64,000 nucleotides of DNA from an uncultured Clostridia bacterium (GTDB lineage: Bacteria; Bacillota; Clostridia; Oscillospirales; Ruminococcaceae): NCBI GenBank assembly GCA_945829235.1, contig CALZUA010000008.1:54842-118841 (forward strand), written 5' to 3'. How positions within the stretch are numbered: the first letter of the stretch is position 1; the number at the start of each line of letters is the position of its first letter. Under the pieces are notes generated by a model. It did no database searches. It was not told the origin of the DNA and was given only the letters and a program-made list of their open reading frames with translations. This document shows positions 17,348-25,937 of this stretch, piece by piece. Both the position numbers and the translations under genes were made by a program.

Positions 17348-17937
17348 TGAAGATAAAAATCTGCGGGTTGTTTCGCGATGAGGATATCGAGTTCGTCAAC
17401 GAAGCGTTGCCCGATTACGCGGGATTTGTGCTGAATTTCCCGAAAAGTCACCGCAACATTTCGCTTAAACAAGCCGAATTGCTCAAACAACAGCTTGACA
17501 AGCGGATACAAGCGGTTGGTGTTTTCGTGGACGCGCCGATTGATTACATCGAGGAAGCGGCGCGGCGCGGAATTATCGATATTGTACAGCTCCACGGGAG
17601 CGAAAACGCTGATTATATTGCGGAATTGAAGCGGCGTGTTTCCCTGCCGGTGATACGCGCGGTCAAGGTTGACGGGAGCGAAATTGAGCCGCTCGGTGCG
17701 GATTTTCTGCTACTCGACAGCGGCAAGGGCACGGGGAAAACCTTCGACCACACGCTGATTTGCCCCGAAAAAATCCCCGTTCCGTTTTTCATCGCGGGCG
17801 GGATAACCCCCGAAACAATCCCCGATTTAGCGCGGTTTGAGCCGTTTGGCGTTGACATCTCAGGCGGTGTTGAAACGGACAAAATCAAGGACAGAGAAAA
17901 AATTCTTGCGGCGGTGAGGGCGGCGAGAAACGCTTGA
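17347..17937 (+). CDS. trpF: Phosphoribosylanthranilate isomerase
   Basis: Amadori rearrangement of phosphoribosylanthranilate in tryptophan synthesis. The 196 residues begin MKIKICGLFRDEDIEFVNEA, with catalytic Cys in KICGL. Further family motifs are GFVLNFPKSHRNIS, DIVQLHGSEN, FFIAGGITPETI and FGVDISGGVETDKIKD. The start is translationally coupled to trpC. A decayed copy of the last third lies downstream. Confidence 0.95.
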   Translation: MKIKICGLFRDEDIEFVNEALPDYAGFVLNFPKSHRNISLKQAELLKQQLDKRIQAVGVFVDAPIDYIEEAARRGIIDIVQLHGSENADYIAELKRRVSLPVIRAVKVDGSEIEPLGADFLLLDSGKGTGKTFDHTLICPEKIPVPFFIAGGITPETIPDLARFEPFGVDISGGVETDKIKDREKILAAVRAARNA

Positions 17938-17939
17938 TT

Positions 17940-18133
17940 AGCCGAGAAAAATTGCGCTGATTTCATGCAAAAATTCCCGATTTATCGCGCAGTTCAAGAC
18001 GCACAGCGAGAGCATTTTGAGCAAAGCTGACAGCGGTAAACAGCGGTATCGCGCGGCTATTTCCAATGATTTGGCGCGGGTTGCAACGTTAGGCACGGAC
18101 ATCTCGGGCGGTGAGGACAGCAAGAAAATAAAA
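17940..18133 (+). repeat. Decayed duplicate of the trpF 3' end
   Basis: GATTTGGCGCGGGTTGCAAC and GACATCTCGGGCGGTG at 18068-18113 align to trpF 17824-17869 (GATTTAGCGCGGTTTGAGCC, GACATCTCAGGCGGTG), an offset of 244 bp. Similarity continues weakly on both sides. The copy has no intact frame. It fills the gap before the inserted hydrolase gene. Confidence 0.75.
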
Positions 18134-18156
18134 TTCACATAGAAAGGGCAAACGGT

Positions 18157-19233
18157 ATGACTTTTACAAAGGCAAAAAAGAAAACAAGGATTCGATGGCT
18201 GAAAATAGTTGCGATAGTTCTAACAGCGCTGGTTTTGCTGTTCACGGCGGCAACAATAGTCGTTACGGTGCTGATGAACAAGAAATTCGGGCGCGCAGAT
18301 TACCTTCCGCAACAGGTCAGCATGAATTATCTCTATGAGCATTACGAGAATGACTACCCGCGTGTGAACGTCAGCTTCACCTCGGGTGAGAACACGCTTC
18401 AGGGCTACATCTACGGTGCGGACAACGACCAAGCGCTGTTGGTATTCGCACATGGGATAGGAAGCGGTCACGAGAACTATATGAAATCACTGATGTGGTT
18501 CGTGGACAACGGCTGGCGGGTTTTCGCATACGACGCTACCGGAAGCGGGCACAGCGAGGGCGCAGGCACAAAAGGGCTTCCGCAGTCGGCGATGGACTTG
18601 GACGCGGCGTTGAACTACATAGAAGCCGATGCGGAGTTGTCCGCTCTGCCGCGGTTTCTTATGGGACACAGCTGGGGCGGTTACGCGGTAACGGCGGTGC
18701 TGAATTTCGGGCATAAAGTTGACGGTGTGGCAAGCGTTTCCGGTTATGCCGTGCCTGTCGAAATGCTTTACGAGTATGCAAAAAAGTATGTCGGAGAAGC
18801 AAGATTTCTGATTTACCCGTCGATTTGTCTGTATAATCAGGTGATGTTCGGGGAGTACGCGGGTCTTTCAGCCGTGGACGGCATCAACAGCACGGACGTT
18901 CCCGTTCTGATAATCCACGGTACAAGCGATAATACCATCGCCTATGACGGAGCGTCGATAATGCAAAAGCGCGGACTCATCACCAACCCGAACGCGGAAT
19001 ATCTCACGCTTGAGGGTTGTTCGCATACGGGTATGTTCGACACTCCGGAGGGGATTGCGATTAAGGCGAAAATAAATGATAAAGTCGATGAGATGGTTAA
19101 GCAGGGAGAGTCGAAAGATTCTGCATATACTGTGGTTAATCGCTCGGCTGACCTTGACGCGGCAAATCAGCCGAATGTTGAGTTTTTGTCGCAGATTGAG
19201 AACTTTTTTGAGGAAATTCTTGATAAAAAATAA
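18157..19233 (+). CDS. Membrane-anchored alpha/beta hydrolase
   Basis: A serine hydrolase of the lysophospholipase/esterase type, substrate unknown. One transmembrane helix is at about residues 14-39 after a lysine-rich start, so the catalytic domain should face outward. The oxyanion region reads LLVFAHGIGSGHENY (about 94-108), and the nucleophile elbow GHSWGG is at 170-175 (Ser172). Asp and His are likely in IIHGTSDNTIAYDG and LEGCSHTGMF. It sits between trpF and trpB, in the same direction and 21 bp before trpB, with AAAGGG as ribosome-binding site. No role in tryptophan synthesis is known for this family, so it is an insertion in the operon. Confidence 0.85.
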   Translation: MTFTKAKKKTRIRWLKIVAIVLTALVLLFTAATIVVTVLMNKKFGRADYLPQQVSMNYLYEHYENDYPRVNVSFTSGENTLQGYIYGADNDQALLVFAHGIGSGHENYMKSLMWFVDNGWRVFAYDATGSGHSEGAGTKGLPQSAMDLDAALNYIEADAELSALPRFLMGHSWGGYAVTAVLNFGHKVDGVASVSGYAVPVEMLYEYAKKYVGEARFLIYPSICLYNQVMFGEYAGLSAVDGINSTDVPVLIIHGTSDNTIAYDGASIMQKRGLITNPNAEYLTLEGCSHTGMFDTPEGIAIKAKINDKVDEMVKQGESKDSAYTVVNRSADLDAANQPNVEFLSQIENFFEEILDKK

Positions 19234-19254
19234 AACACGGAAAGGAATAAAAAT

Positions 19255-20439
19255 ATGTCAAACGGAAGATACGGCGATTTCGGCGGGCAGTACGTTCCCG
19301 AAACCCTGATGAACGAAATTCACAAACTTGAGGAGGCTTACGAGCACTTCTCAAAGGACCCCGATTTTATCGCGGAACTGGATAAACTAAACCGCGAATA
19401 CGCGAACAGACCGTCGCTTCTCTATTACGCGGAGAAGATGACGCGCGACCTCGGCGGTGCGAAGATTTACTTCAAGCGCGAGGATTTAAACCACACCGGT
19501 TCGCATAAAATCAACAATGTTCTCGGGCAGTGTCTGCTTGCCAAAAAGATGGGCAAAACGAGAATTATCGCCGAAACGGGTGCCGGACAACACGGCGTTG
19601 CGGCGGCAACAGCGGCGGCGTTGATGGACCTCGAATGTGAGATTTTTATGGGCAAGGAGGACACAATCCGCCAAGCTCTCAACGTGTACCGAATGGAGCT
19701 TCTCGGTGCAAAGGTTCACCCTGTCACAACCGGCACAATGACGCTCAAGGACGCGGTTAACGAGGCTATGCGCGACTGGTCGAGCCGTGTGGACGACACG
19801 CTTTACGTTCTCGGCTCGGTTATGGGCCCGCACCCGTTCCCGATGATGGTTCGCGACTTTCAGAGCGTTATCTCGAGAGAAGCGCGCGAGCAAATTCTCG
19901 AGCTTGAGGGAAAGCTCCCGACAGCGGTTATGGCTTGCGTGGGCGGCGGCTCGAATGCGATGGGAATGTTCTACAACTTCATCAATGACAAGGACGTGCG
20001 TTTAATCGGTTGCGAAGCGGCGGGGCGCGGCGTTCACACGGGTGAAACCGCCGCTACTATTGCCACGGGAAGCGTTGGCGTGTTCCACGGAATGAAATCG
20101 CTTTTCTGCCAGAACGAGTACGGACAAATTGCTCCCGTTTACTCGATATCGGCAGGTCTTGACTACCCCGGAATAGGTCCCGAACACGCTTATCTGCACT
20201 CAATCGGCAGAGCCGAGTATGTGCCGGTAACGGACGATGAGGCGGTGAACGCGTTTGAGTACATCGCGAGAACCGAGGGCATTATCTGCGCTGTCGAGAG
20301 CGCACACGCGGTTGCTCACCTGATGAAAATTGCCCCCACGATGAAGAAGGACGACATCATAATCTGTTGTCTGAGCGGGCGCGGCGACAAGGACGTTGCG
20401 GCAATCGCACGTTATCGCGGAATTGATTTGCACGAATAA
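19255..20439 (+). CDS. trpB: Tryptophan synthase beta subunit
   Basis: PLP enzyme joining indole and serine to tryptophan. The 394 residues start [20 protein letters not shown] and carry the PLP lysine at Lys85 in [11 protein letters not shown]. Other motifs are the [10 protein letters not shown] loop, the phosphate-binding [10 protein letters not shown] and the C-terminal [10 protein letters not shown]. This is the TrpB1 type that pairs with TrpA, encoded 11 bp downstream. The start follows GGAAAGGAATAAAAAT. Confidence 0.97.
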   Translation: MSNGRYGDFGGQYVPETLMNEIHKLEEAYEHFSKDPDFIAELDKLNREYANRPSLLYYAEKMTRDLGGAKIYFKREDLNHTGSHKINNVLGQCLLAKKMGKTRIIAETGAGQHGVAAATAAALMDLECEIFMGKEDTIRQALNVYRMELLGAKVHPVTTGTMTLKDAVNEAMRDWSSRVDDTLYVLGSVMGPHPFPMMVRDFQSVISREAREQILELEGKLPTAVMACVGGGSNAMGMFYNFINDKDVRLIGCEAAGRGVHTGETAATIATGSVGVFHGMKSLFCQNEYGQIAPVYSISAGLDYPGIGPEHAYLHSIGRAEYVPVTDDEAVNAFEYIARTEGIICAVESAHAVAHLMKIAPTMKKDDIIICCLSGRGDKDVAAIARYRGIDLHE

Positions 20440-20450
20440 GGAGAATTGAG

Positions 20451-21227
20451 ATGAACAGAATAGAAAATGCGTTTAAAAAAGGCAAGGCGTTCGTCGGCTT
20501 TCTGACGGCGGGCGACCCCACGTTTGACAGCTCGTTCGAGAACATAATGGCGGCAATAAAAGCGGGCGCGGATATGATTGAAATCGGCATACCGTTTTCT
20601 GACCCGATAGCCGAGGGTGTGGTTATTCAGGGAGCGGATTTGCGCGCATTGCAGGCGGGCATGACAACCGACCGCGCCTTTGAATTAGCGGCAAAAGTGC
20701 GTAAGGAAACCGACATTCCGCTGGTGTTTATGACCTACCTGAACCCCGTGTTCAAGTACGGCTACGACAGATTTTTCGCTCGCTGCAAGGAAATCGGCGT
20801 GGACGGTCTAATTTGCCCCGATATGCCGTTTGAGGAGAAGGGTGAAGCGGACGAAATCGCGAAAAAGTACGGCATTTCGATAATCTCGATGATTGCCCCG
20901 ACAAGCGAAGCGCGCATAAAGTCAATCGCAGAGAGCGCCGACGGATTTTTGTACATTGTAAGCTCGATGGGAGTAACCGGCGTGAGAAGCGAGATAAATA
21001 CCGACCTCGCGGCGATTATGGAGAGCGTGAAAAAGTACAAGAAAGTTCCCGCGGCAATCGGCTTCGGCGTGTCCACACCCGAGCAAGCCGAGAAAATGGC
21101 GGCGCTTTCGGACGGTGTAATAGTCGGCTCTGCTATTGTCAGAATTGTCGAGAAGTACGGCGAGAAAGCCGCTCCCGAGATTTATAATTTCGTGAAATCG
21201 ATGACGGACGCGGTGCATAAAATTTGA
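20451..21227 (+). CDS. trpA: Tryptophan synthase alpha subunit
   Basis: Cleaves indole-3-glycerol phosphate to indole, which is channelled to TrpB. The 258-residue TIM barrel has the catalytic glutamate (Glu44) in MIEIGIPFSDP. The second catalytic position, Asp60 of the Salmonella enzyme, is occupied by Glu55 (SDPIAEG instead of SDPLADG). The phosphate-binding strand reads IGFGVSTPEQAEKMA followed by GVIVGSAIV. It is the last gene of the operon, with a terminator 30 bp downstream. Confidence 0.96.
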   Translation: MNRIENAFKKGKAFVGFLTAGDPTFDSSFENIMAAIKAGADMIEIGIPFSDPIAEGVVIQGADLRALQAGMTTDRAFELAAKVRKETDIPLVFMTYLNPVFKYGYDRFFARCKEIGVDGLICPDMPFEEKGEADEIAKKYGISIISMIAPTSEARIKSIAESADGFLYIVSSMGVTGVRSEINTDLAAIMESVKKYKKVPAAIGFGVSTPEQAEKMAALSDGVIVGSAIVRIVEKYGEKAAPEIYNFVKSMTDAVHKI

Positions 21228-21256
21228 GATTTTTCCTAAAAAAAATGACAAAAATT

Positions 21257-21282
21257 CCCCGAAATCGCTCGGGGAGTTTTTG
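21257..21282 (+). terminator. Terminator of the trp operon
   Basis: CCCCGA / TCGGGG stem with a 6-nt loop, followed by AGTTTTTG. Confidence 0.85.
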
Positions 21283-21330
21283 ATTTTGCGGGCGGAAATC
21301 AGCTTTGAAATCTGCGGGGGAAATGGGAAT

Positions 21331-21528
21331 TTATTTTTTGCTTTTAGCCTTTTTTACAGTTGAAAAAACTAAAGCAGGAAGTGAAACCAAATCAATCACC
21401 CCTAATACTCTTACTGCAAAATCAGGCAACTCTATCGCAACATTATTAGCTCCTGCCAATATAATTGTTGCGATGCCAATTATGATTAAACTTATTGACC
21501 ACATTATATTGATTATCTTTGAATTCAT
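21331..21528 (-). CDS. Small two-helix membrane protein (65 aa)
   Basis: Unrecognised small integral membrane protein. Two hydrophobic segments, about 8-26 (IMWSISLIIIGIATIILAGA) and 37-56 (FAVRVLGVIDLVSLPALVF), are followed by a lysine-rich end (KKAKSKK), suggesting cytoplasmic termini. It has a perfect GGAGG site 8 bp before the ATG and its own sigma-A promoter about 60 bp upstream, so expression is likely despite the small size. It is monocistronic. Confidence 0.75.
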   Translation of the reverse strand: MNSKIINIMWSISLIIIGIATIILAGANNVAIELPDFAVRVLGVIDLVSLPALVFSTVKKAKSKK

Positions 21529-21583
21529 TTTTGTTCCTCCAAAAAAACCGATTAGTCGAGCAGACTATCAACCCATCTTACTC

Positions 21584-21612
21584 ATTATACCACAACCAAC
21601 CAAAAATTGCAA
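21584..21612 (-). promoter_or_regulatory. Promoter of the small membrane protein gene
   Basis: TTGCAA and TATAAT on the minus strand with a 17-bp spacer. The ATG is about 55 bp downstream of the -10 box. Confidence 0.75.
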
Positions 21613-21617
21613 CGCAA

Positions 21618-21653
21618 AAATCAAAGCCGCCAAATTTCTCGGCGGCTTGATGT
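21618..21653 (-). terminator. Terminator of the lipoprotein gene at 21686
   Basis: CAAGCCGCC / GGCGGCTTTG stem with a 9-nt loop (GAGAAATTT) on the minus strand, followed by ATTTTTG. Confidence 0.8.
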
Positions 21654-21685
21654 TTAGTTATCGTGAGCGACTTTCACGAAATCGC

Positions 21686-22255
21686 TCATTGCGCGGACGA
21701 ATTTGAGGCGGAATTTTCGCTCGTTCCCTCCGCATTTTCGGCAACCTTTTTGGCTTCCGTGAAATTCACCGCGAGCTTATACTGCGGGCATTTAAGCGAA
21801 ATCAGCTTGCCCGTGCGTTCGTCTGCGGAAACGGTTGTTTTGCTTCCCTCGAAGTCGGTTTCGATGGTGAGAACGCCGTCCTTTGCGGAGATTTTTTCGG
21901 CGGGGATATCGCCCAGCGCGTCAACGGTTTTCGCGATAATTTCGGGGTAAAGTGCATAGCTTTGGTTGTCGTCAACCGCAAAGCTGAGCGAACCCAAATG
22001 CCCGTCAACGCCCTTTTCACCGAGCTTCACGACAATCCCGCCGAGCGTTTTCGGCTCCGTGAACGCAAACTCCCACTCACCATCGTTTCGCGTAACATTC
22101 GCCTTCGCTTCAAGATTTCCGCTTTTTATCTCGGCGGTGAGGGCTTGATTTACGCTGAAATCGGGCGTTTTTTTGGTAAACGGGAGCGTTCCCGAGCAAC
22201 CGCAGAGCGTTGCCGCGATAATCGGCAATGCGGAAAGTTTCACAAATTTGTTCAT
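21686..22255 (-). CDS. Putative lipoprotein, unknown function
   Basis: A secreted, lipid-anchored protein of 189 residues. The signal peptide (MNKFVKLSALPIIAATLCGC) ends in a lipobox with Cys20. The rest is a small beta-rich domain (VTRNDGEWEFAFTEPKTLGG, VLTIETDFEGSKTTVSADER) with an Asn/Ser-rich tail. The general shape resembles small outer-face lipoproteins of Clostridia; no family is assigned. The start at 22255 has GGAGG 6 bp upstream. It lies downstream of nnr in the same direction and may be co-transcribed with it. Confidence 0.75.
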   Translation of the reverse strand: MNKFVKLSALPIIAATLCGCSGTLPFTKKTPDFSVNQALTAEIKSGNLEAKANVTRNDGEWEFAFTEPKTLGGIVVKLGEKGVDGHLGSLSFAVDDNQSYALYPEIIAKTVDALGDIPAEKISAKDGVLTIETDFEGSKTTVSADERTGKLISLKCPQYKLAVNFTEAKKVAENAEGTSENSASNSSAQ

Positions 22256-22360
22256 AATTTCCTCCGTCAAAAGTGTGTTAAGAAGCGGTTTTGGAGCAAA
22301 ATTGAAACTCGTTCGGCGAGCGAATTTAAGCGCGTTTCCTTATCAAGTCACCGCAATAAG

Positions 22361-22580
22361 CCTGTTGCACAACACCGATTTTCACAACAAATTCGCGCAA
22401 ATTTTCGGCAAAATTTCCCGCTCAAAATCGGTTCCGAGCACCGAGAAATTTCGCTTCGATTCACCCGTTTTTTTCACCGAGAACCGCCCGAAATCACCGC
22501 AGAAAACCTGTTGCACGACACCGATTTTCACGGAAAATCGCGCAAATTTTCGGCAAAATTTCCCACTCAAAATCGATACA
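22361..22580 (-). repeat. 146-bp repeat including the nnr stop codon
   Basis: A ~70-bp segment at 22507-22575 recurs at 22361-22430 (CCTGTTGCAC...ACACCGATTTTCAC...CGCAAATTTTCGGCAAAATT). The gene-proximal copy covers the last codons and stop of nnr (CGATTTTGA on the minus strand); the other copy lies further downstream. This is another case of a gene 3' end echoed in the spacer. Confidence 0.88.
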
Positions 22581-24072
22581 GCGCGTCAATCAAATCCATT
22601 GCCAGAACCGCATGCGCGGGCATTTGCTCGGTAAGCTTCTCGGCGGTTTTACCGTGGATAAACGCACCGCTCACTGTTGCATTTAACGGTTGTACGCCTT
22701 GAGCAAGCAACGCCGCGATAATTCCCGCAAGAACGTCACCGCTGCCGCCTTTCGCGAGGGCGGCATTGCCGGTTGGATTGACGAAAACCTCGCTCCCGTG
22801 CGAAATCACGGTAAACGCGCCCTTCAACAGCACAACCGCGCCCGTTTCCTCGGAAAAATCGCGTGCCGCCTTAATCCTGTCGCGCTGAATTTCGGCAACA
22901 GAAAGCCCGCTCAGCCGCGAAAACTCCAGCGGGTGCGGCGTGAGAACCGTCGCTCTGCCCGCGCTCGTCCGCTCCTTCAAGACATTTATATTGCCGCCGA
23001 GCGAATTTATTCCGTCCGCGTCAAGAATTATCGGACATTCCGCATTTTTCGCGACAAATTCCGTCAAAATTCGGGTATTTTCGGAGTTTCCCAACCCGCA
23101 ACCGATGCAAACCGCGTTCATTTTGGGCAACATTTCGGCAACTCTCTCCGTACAATTTTCCGCGACAAAACCGTCATCGGTTTCGGGGAGCGGGAGGTAA
23201 GTTGTTTCGTGGAGGGACGCGCCGAGCATTTTCACAACGGAAATCGGTGCGGCAAGCGTGCAAAGCCCCGCACCCGTCCGCAGAGCGGCTTTTGTTGACA
23301 TCGCCGCCGCGCCGCTGTAACAAAGGCTTCCCGCGATGTTGAGCAGTCTGCCGAACGTGCCTTTGTTTGCGGAAAGTTTGCGCTTCGGGATAACCGAGTA
23401 AGCACGCTCGTCCGAGATTTTCGCCGAAAATTCCTCGTAACAATCATCGGGAATCCCGATATCAAGCAGCTCGATTTTGCCCAAAATATCCACGCACGCG
23501 GGGTTGATAAGTCCGCGTTTCATCGCCGCGAGAACCAGCGTGAAATCGGGCTGAAAGCAGTGTTCATCGGCTTCGCCCGTGTCCGAGTTCACGCCGGTCG
23601 GCACGTCCACGGCTACCTTAATCGGCACACTGTTTGCCGTCATCATCAGCTCGGCAATGTTTTCGGGCAACGCCCCATGAAAGCCCGTCCCGAACACGCA
23701 GTCAATCGTGATATCCGCGCCGCACAAAACCGCATTACAGCGCGCTTTGTCGTGGTTGTAATCAAACACAATCTCCCTCGGGAGCAACGAAAAATACTCC
23801 CGCGAAATCTCGGTTTTCGGCGCACCACTTGCCAGAATAACCCGCGTATCTACGCCGTTTTCGAGCAACTTTCGCGCGATAACAAACCCATCACCACCGT
23901 TGTTGCCGCTACCGCAGAGAACTGCCGCTGTTGCCCTCTCCGAGCAAAGCGTGAGCACCCGCTCCCCCGCCGCATTTCCCGCGTTTTTCATCATCTGCGA
24001 GTAGGAAATGTGCCTCTCATCGCAGAGTTTTTCTGCAGATTTCATCTGCGCGTTTGTTACCACAAAACTCAT
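22567..24072 (-). CDS. nnr: Bifunctional NAD(P)H-hydrate epimerase / ADP-dependent dehydratase
   Basis: Repairs the damaged cofactor NAD(P)HX: the epimerase domain interconverts S and R forms and the dehydratase domain restores NAD(P)H. The 501 residues comprise a YjeF_N domain (about 1-210; GSGNNGGDGFVIAR at 54-67) and a ribokinase-like C-terminal domain (about 230-501; KGTFGRLLNIAGS, TPHPLEFSRLSG, AKGGSGDVLAGIIAALLAQG). The start at 24072 follows AAAGGAG. It is transcribed from its own promoter, divergently from the alanine symporter. Confidence 0.93.
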   Translation of the reverse strand: MSFVVTNAQMKSAEKLCDERHISYSQMMKNAGNAAGERVLTLCSERATAAVLCGSGNNGGDGFVIARKLLENGVDTRVILASGAPKTEISREYFSLLPREIVFDYNHDKARCNAVLCGADITIDCVFGTGFHGALPENIAELMMTANSVPIKVAVDVPTGVNSDTGEADEHCFQPDFTLVLAAMKRGLINPACVDILGKIELLDIGIPDDCYEEFSAKISDERAYSVIPKRKLSANKGTFGRLLNIAGSLCYSGAAAMSTKAALRTGAGLCTLAAPISVVKMLGASLHETTYLPLPETDDGFVAENCTERVAEMLPKMNAVCIGCGLGNSENTRILTEFVAKNAECPIILDADGINSLGGNINVLKERTSAGRATVLTPHPLEFSRLSGLSVAEIQRDRIKAARDFSEETGAVVLLKGAFTVISHGSEVFVNPTGNAALAKGGSGDVLAGIIAALLAQGVQPLNATVSGAFIHGKTAEKLTEQMPAHAVLAMDLIDALYRF

Positions 24073-24133
24073 TTTGAACTCCTTTCGGGTGCGCAAAAAT
24101 TGCCGCAACGCCCGTTATCAAATCATTACTTTA

Positions 24134-24162
24134 ATTTTACAACAAATCCTCGCGATTGTCAA
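24134..24162 (-). promoter_or_regulatory. Promoter of nnr
   Basis: TTGACA and TAAAAT on the minus strand separated by 17 bp, 62 bp before the nnr start. Confidence 0.8.
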
Positions 24163-24218
24163 CGATTGTCGGAAATTTTCAAAAATGAATTTTTTTAAAG
24201 CAAAAATTGCAAAAACTC

Positions 24219-24247
24219 TTGAAATTGTCGAAAAAATATGTTATAAT
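24219..24247 (+). promoter_or_regulatory. Promoter of the alanine/sodium symporter gene
   Basis: TTGAAA and TATAAT with a 17-bp spacer. The start codon is 32 bp downstream of the -10 box, so the leader is short and holds no riboswitch. Confidence 0.8.
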
Positions 24248-24278
24248 TAGGTTAAAATAAAGTTTAGGAGTGAAAGAA

Positions 24279-25892
24279 ATGGGTGTTTTGGGATTGATTT
24301 CCGAAGCCGCGGAACAGGTTGCCGAGAAGGATTTTGTCACGCAGCTCACCGAGGTTAACAACGCAATCAACAATTTTGCGTGGGAAAAACTCGGACTTGT
24401 TCTGCTTATCGGCGCAGGAATTATCCTCACAATTTGCACGAAATTTTTCCAGGTTTCTCACATCAAGGAATGGTGGATGAGAACGATAGGCGGAATGTTC
24501 TCTCGCAAAAGCAAGGTTCGCAAAAACAAGGAACACGGCTCCGTTTCGCAGTTTCAGGCGCTCTGCACGGCGCTTGCCGCGACAATCGGCACCGGCAACA
24601 TCGCGGGCGTTGCCTCGGCGATTTGCATCGGCGGTCCTGGCGCGGTTTTCTGGATGTGGATTGCCGCGTTCTTCGGAATGATGACCAACTTCTCCGAGAA
24701 CATACTCGGTATCTACTACCGCCGCAAAAACAAAGAGGGCGAGTGGAGCGGCGGCCCGATGTACTATCTGCGCGACGGTCTGGGCGGCTACAAGCACTGC
24801 AAGTGGGTTGGAAGAATTCTCGCGGGCTTGTTCTCGGTGTTCGCGGTGCTGGCGTCGTTCGGTATCGGCAATATGGGACAAATCAACAAAATCGTCATCA
24901 ACCTCGACAACGCGTTCCTCTCCAACGTTGATCTCGGCTACGCGTTCGGCGATGTGAAATGGACGTCCATCATCATCGGCGGCGTGCTGATGATACTCGG
25001 CGGTTTGATTATACTCGGCGGTCTGAAAAGAATCGCATCGTTTGCGGAAAAGGTTGTTCCGTTTATGGCGGTGGCTTACATAATCGGCTGTATCGTGGTT
25101 ATCTGCGTGCACATTACCTCTATCGGAGCAATGTTCGCGGCAATTTTCAAGTTCGCGTTCACAGTGCCTGCGGTTATCGGAGGCGGCGCGGGTATCGCGA
25201 TAAAAACAATGGTTCAGGGCTTCAAGAGAGGCGTTTTCTCGAACGAAGCGGGACTTGGTTCATCGGTTATGGTGCACTCCGCGTCCAACGTCAGAGAGCC
25301 TGTTAAACAGGGTATGTGGGGCATTTTCGAGGTATTTGCGGATACGTTCGTTGTCTGCACGATGACAGCTCTGGTTGTTCTTTCAAGCGGAAAAATCGAC
25401 CTCAACACCGGTGCCGTAAACATAGCCGAGGGCGGTGACGCGACGCTGGTTGCGGACGCATTCTCGAACGTATTTGGACCGGGCGGCGGAATTTTCGTTT
25501 CCGTGGCAATTCTGCTGTTTGCGTTTACAACGGTTGTGGGCTGGTCGCACTACGGCTCGAAAGCGTTCGAGTACCTGTTTGGCGTTAAGGCGGCGAAGTT
25601 CTACAAGGTGTTCTTCGTGTTGATGATAATTTCGGGCGCGATGATGACATCGTCGCTGGCTTGGGACATCTCGGACACGTTCAACGCGCTGATGATGATT
25701 CCGAACCTTATCGGTGTAATTTCGATGTTGCCGGTTGTTATTAAGCTAACAAAGAATTATGTGGACAGGCGGGTTAAACACAAAGACGTTGAACCAATGC
25801 TGTCGTATAACCCCGCAATTCAGGCTGAACACGCGAAAGACGTGGAAGAAGAAATGCGCGAGGAAATGGAAGACGTCAAGGTTAAACAGTAA
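24279..25892 (+). CDS. Sodium:alanine symporter, AGCS family
   Basis: Imports alanine or glycine with Na+. The 537-residue integral membrane protein has about 10-11 hydrophobic helices. It carries the family signature in the GTGNIAGVASAICIGGPGAV region (about 107-126), NEAGLGSSVMVHSAS (about 322) and FTTVVGWSHYGSKAFEYLFG. The ATG at 24279 was chosen because AGGAG lies 8 bp upstream; the GTG at 24270 overlaps that site. The C-terminus is highly charged (EEEMREEMEDVKVKQ). Monocistronic, with a terminator just after. Confidence 0.93.
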   Translation: MGVLGLISEAAEQVAEKDFVTQLTEVNNAINNFAWEKLGLVLLIGAGIILTICTKFFQVSHIKEWWMRTIGGMFSRKSKVRKNKEHGSVSQFQALCTALAATIGTGNIAGVASAICIGGPGAVFWMWIAAFFGMMTNFSENILGIYYRRKNKEGEWSGGPMYYLRDGLGGYKHCKWVGRILAGLFSVFAVLASFGIGNMGQINKIVINLDNAFLSNVDLGYAFGDVKWTSIIIGGVLMILGGLIILGGLKRIASFAEKVVPFMAVAYIIGCIVVICVHITSIGAMFAAIFKFAFTVPAVIGGGAGIAIKTMVQGFKRGVFSNEAGLGSSVMVHSASNVREPVKQGMWGIFEVFADTFVVCTMTALVVLSSGKIDLNTGAVNIAEGGDATLVADAFSNVFGPGGGIFVSVAILLFAFTTVVGWSHYGSKAFEYLFGVKAAKFYKVFFVLMIISGAMMTSSLAWDISDTFNALMMIPNLIGVISMLPVVIKLTKNYVDRRVKHKDVEPMLSYNPAIQAEHAKDVEEEMREEMEDVKVKQ

Positions 25893-25898
25893 AAAAGG

Positions 25899-25930
25899 AA
25901 GCGCTCGGGAAAGAACTCGAGCGCTTTTTT
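25899..25930 (+). terminator. Terminator between convergent symporter and LRR genes
   Basis: AAGCGCTCG / CGAGCGCTT stem with a 10-nt loop and TTTTTT. A-run upstream means it could act in both directions. Confidence 0.85.
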
Positions 25931-25937
25931 CACAGCG

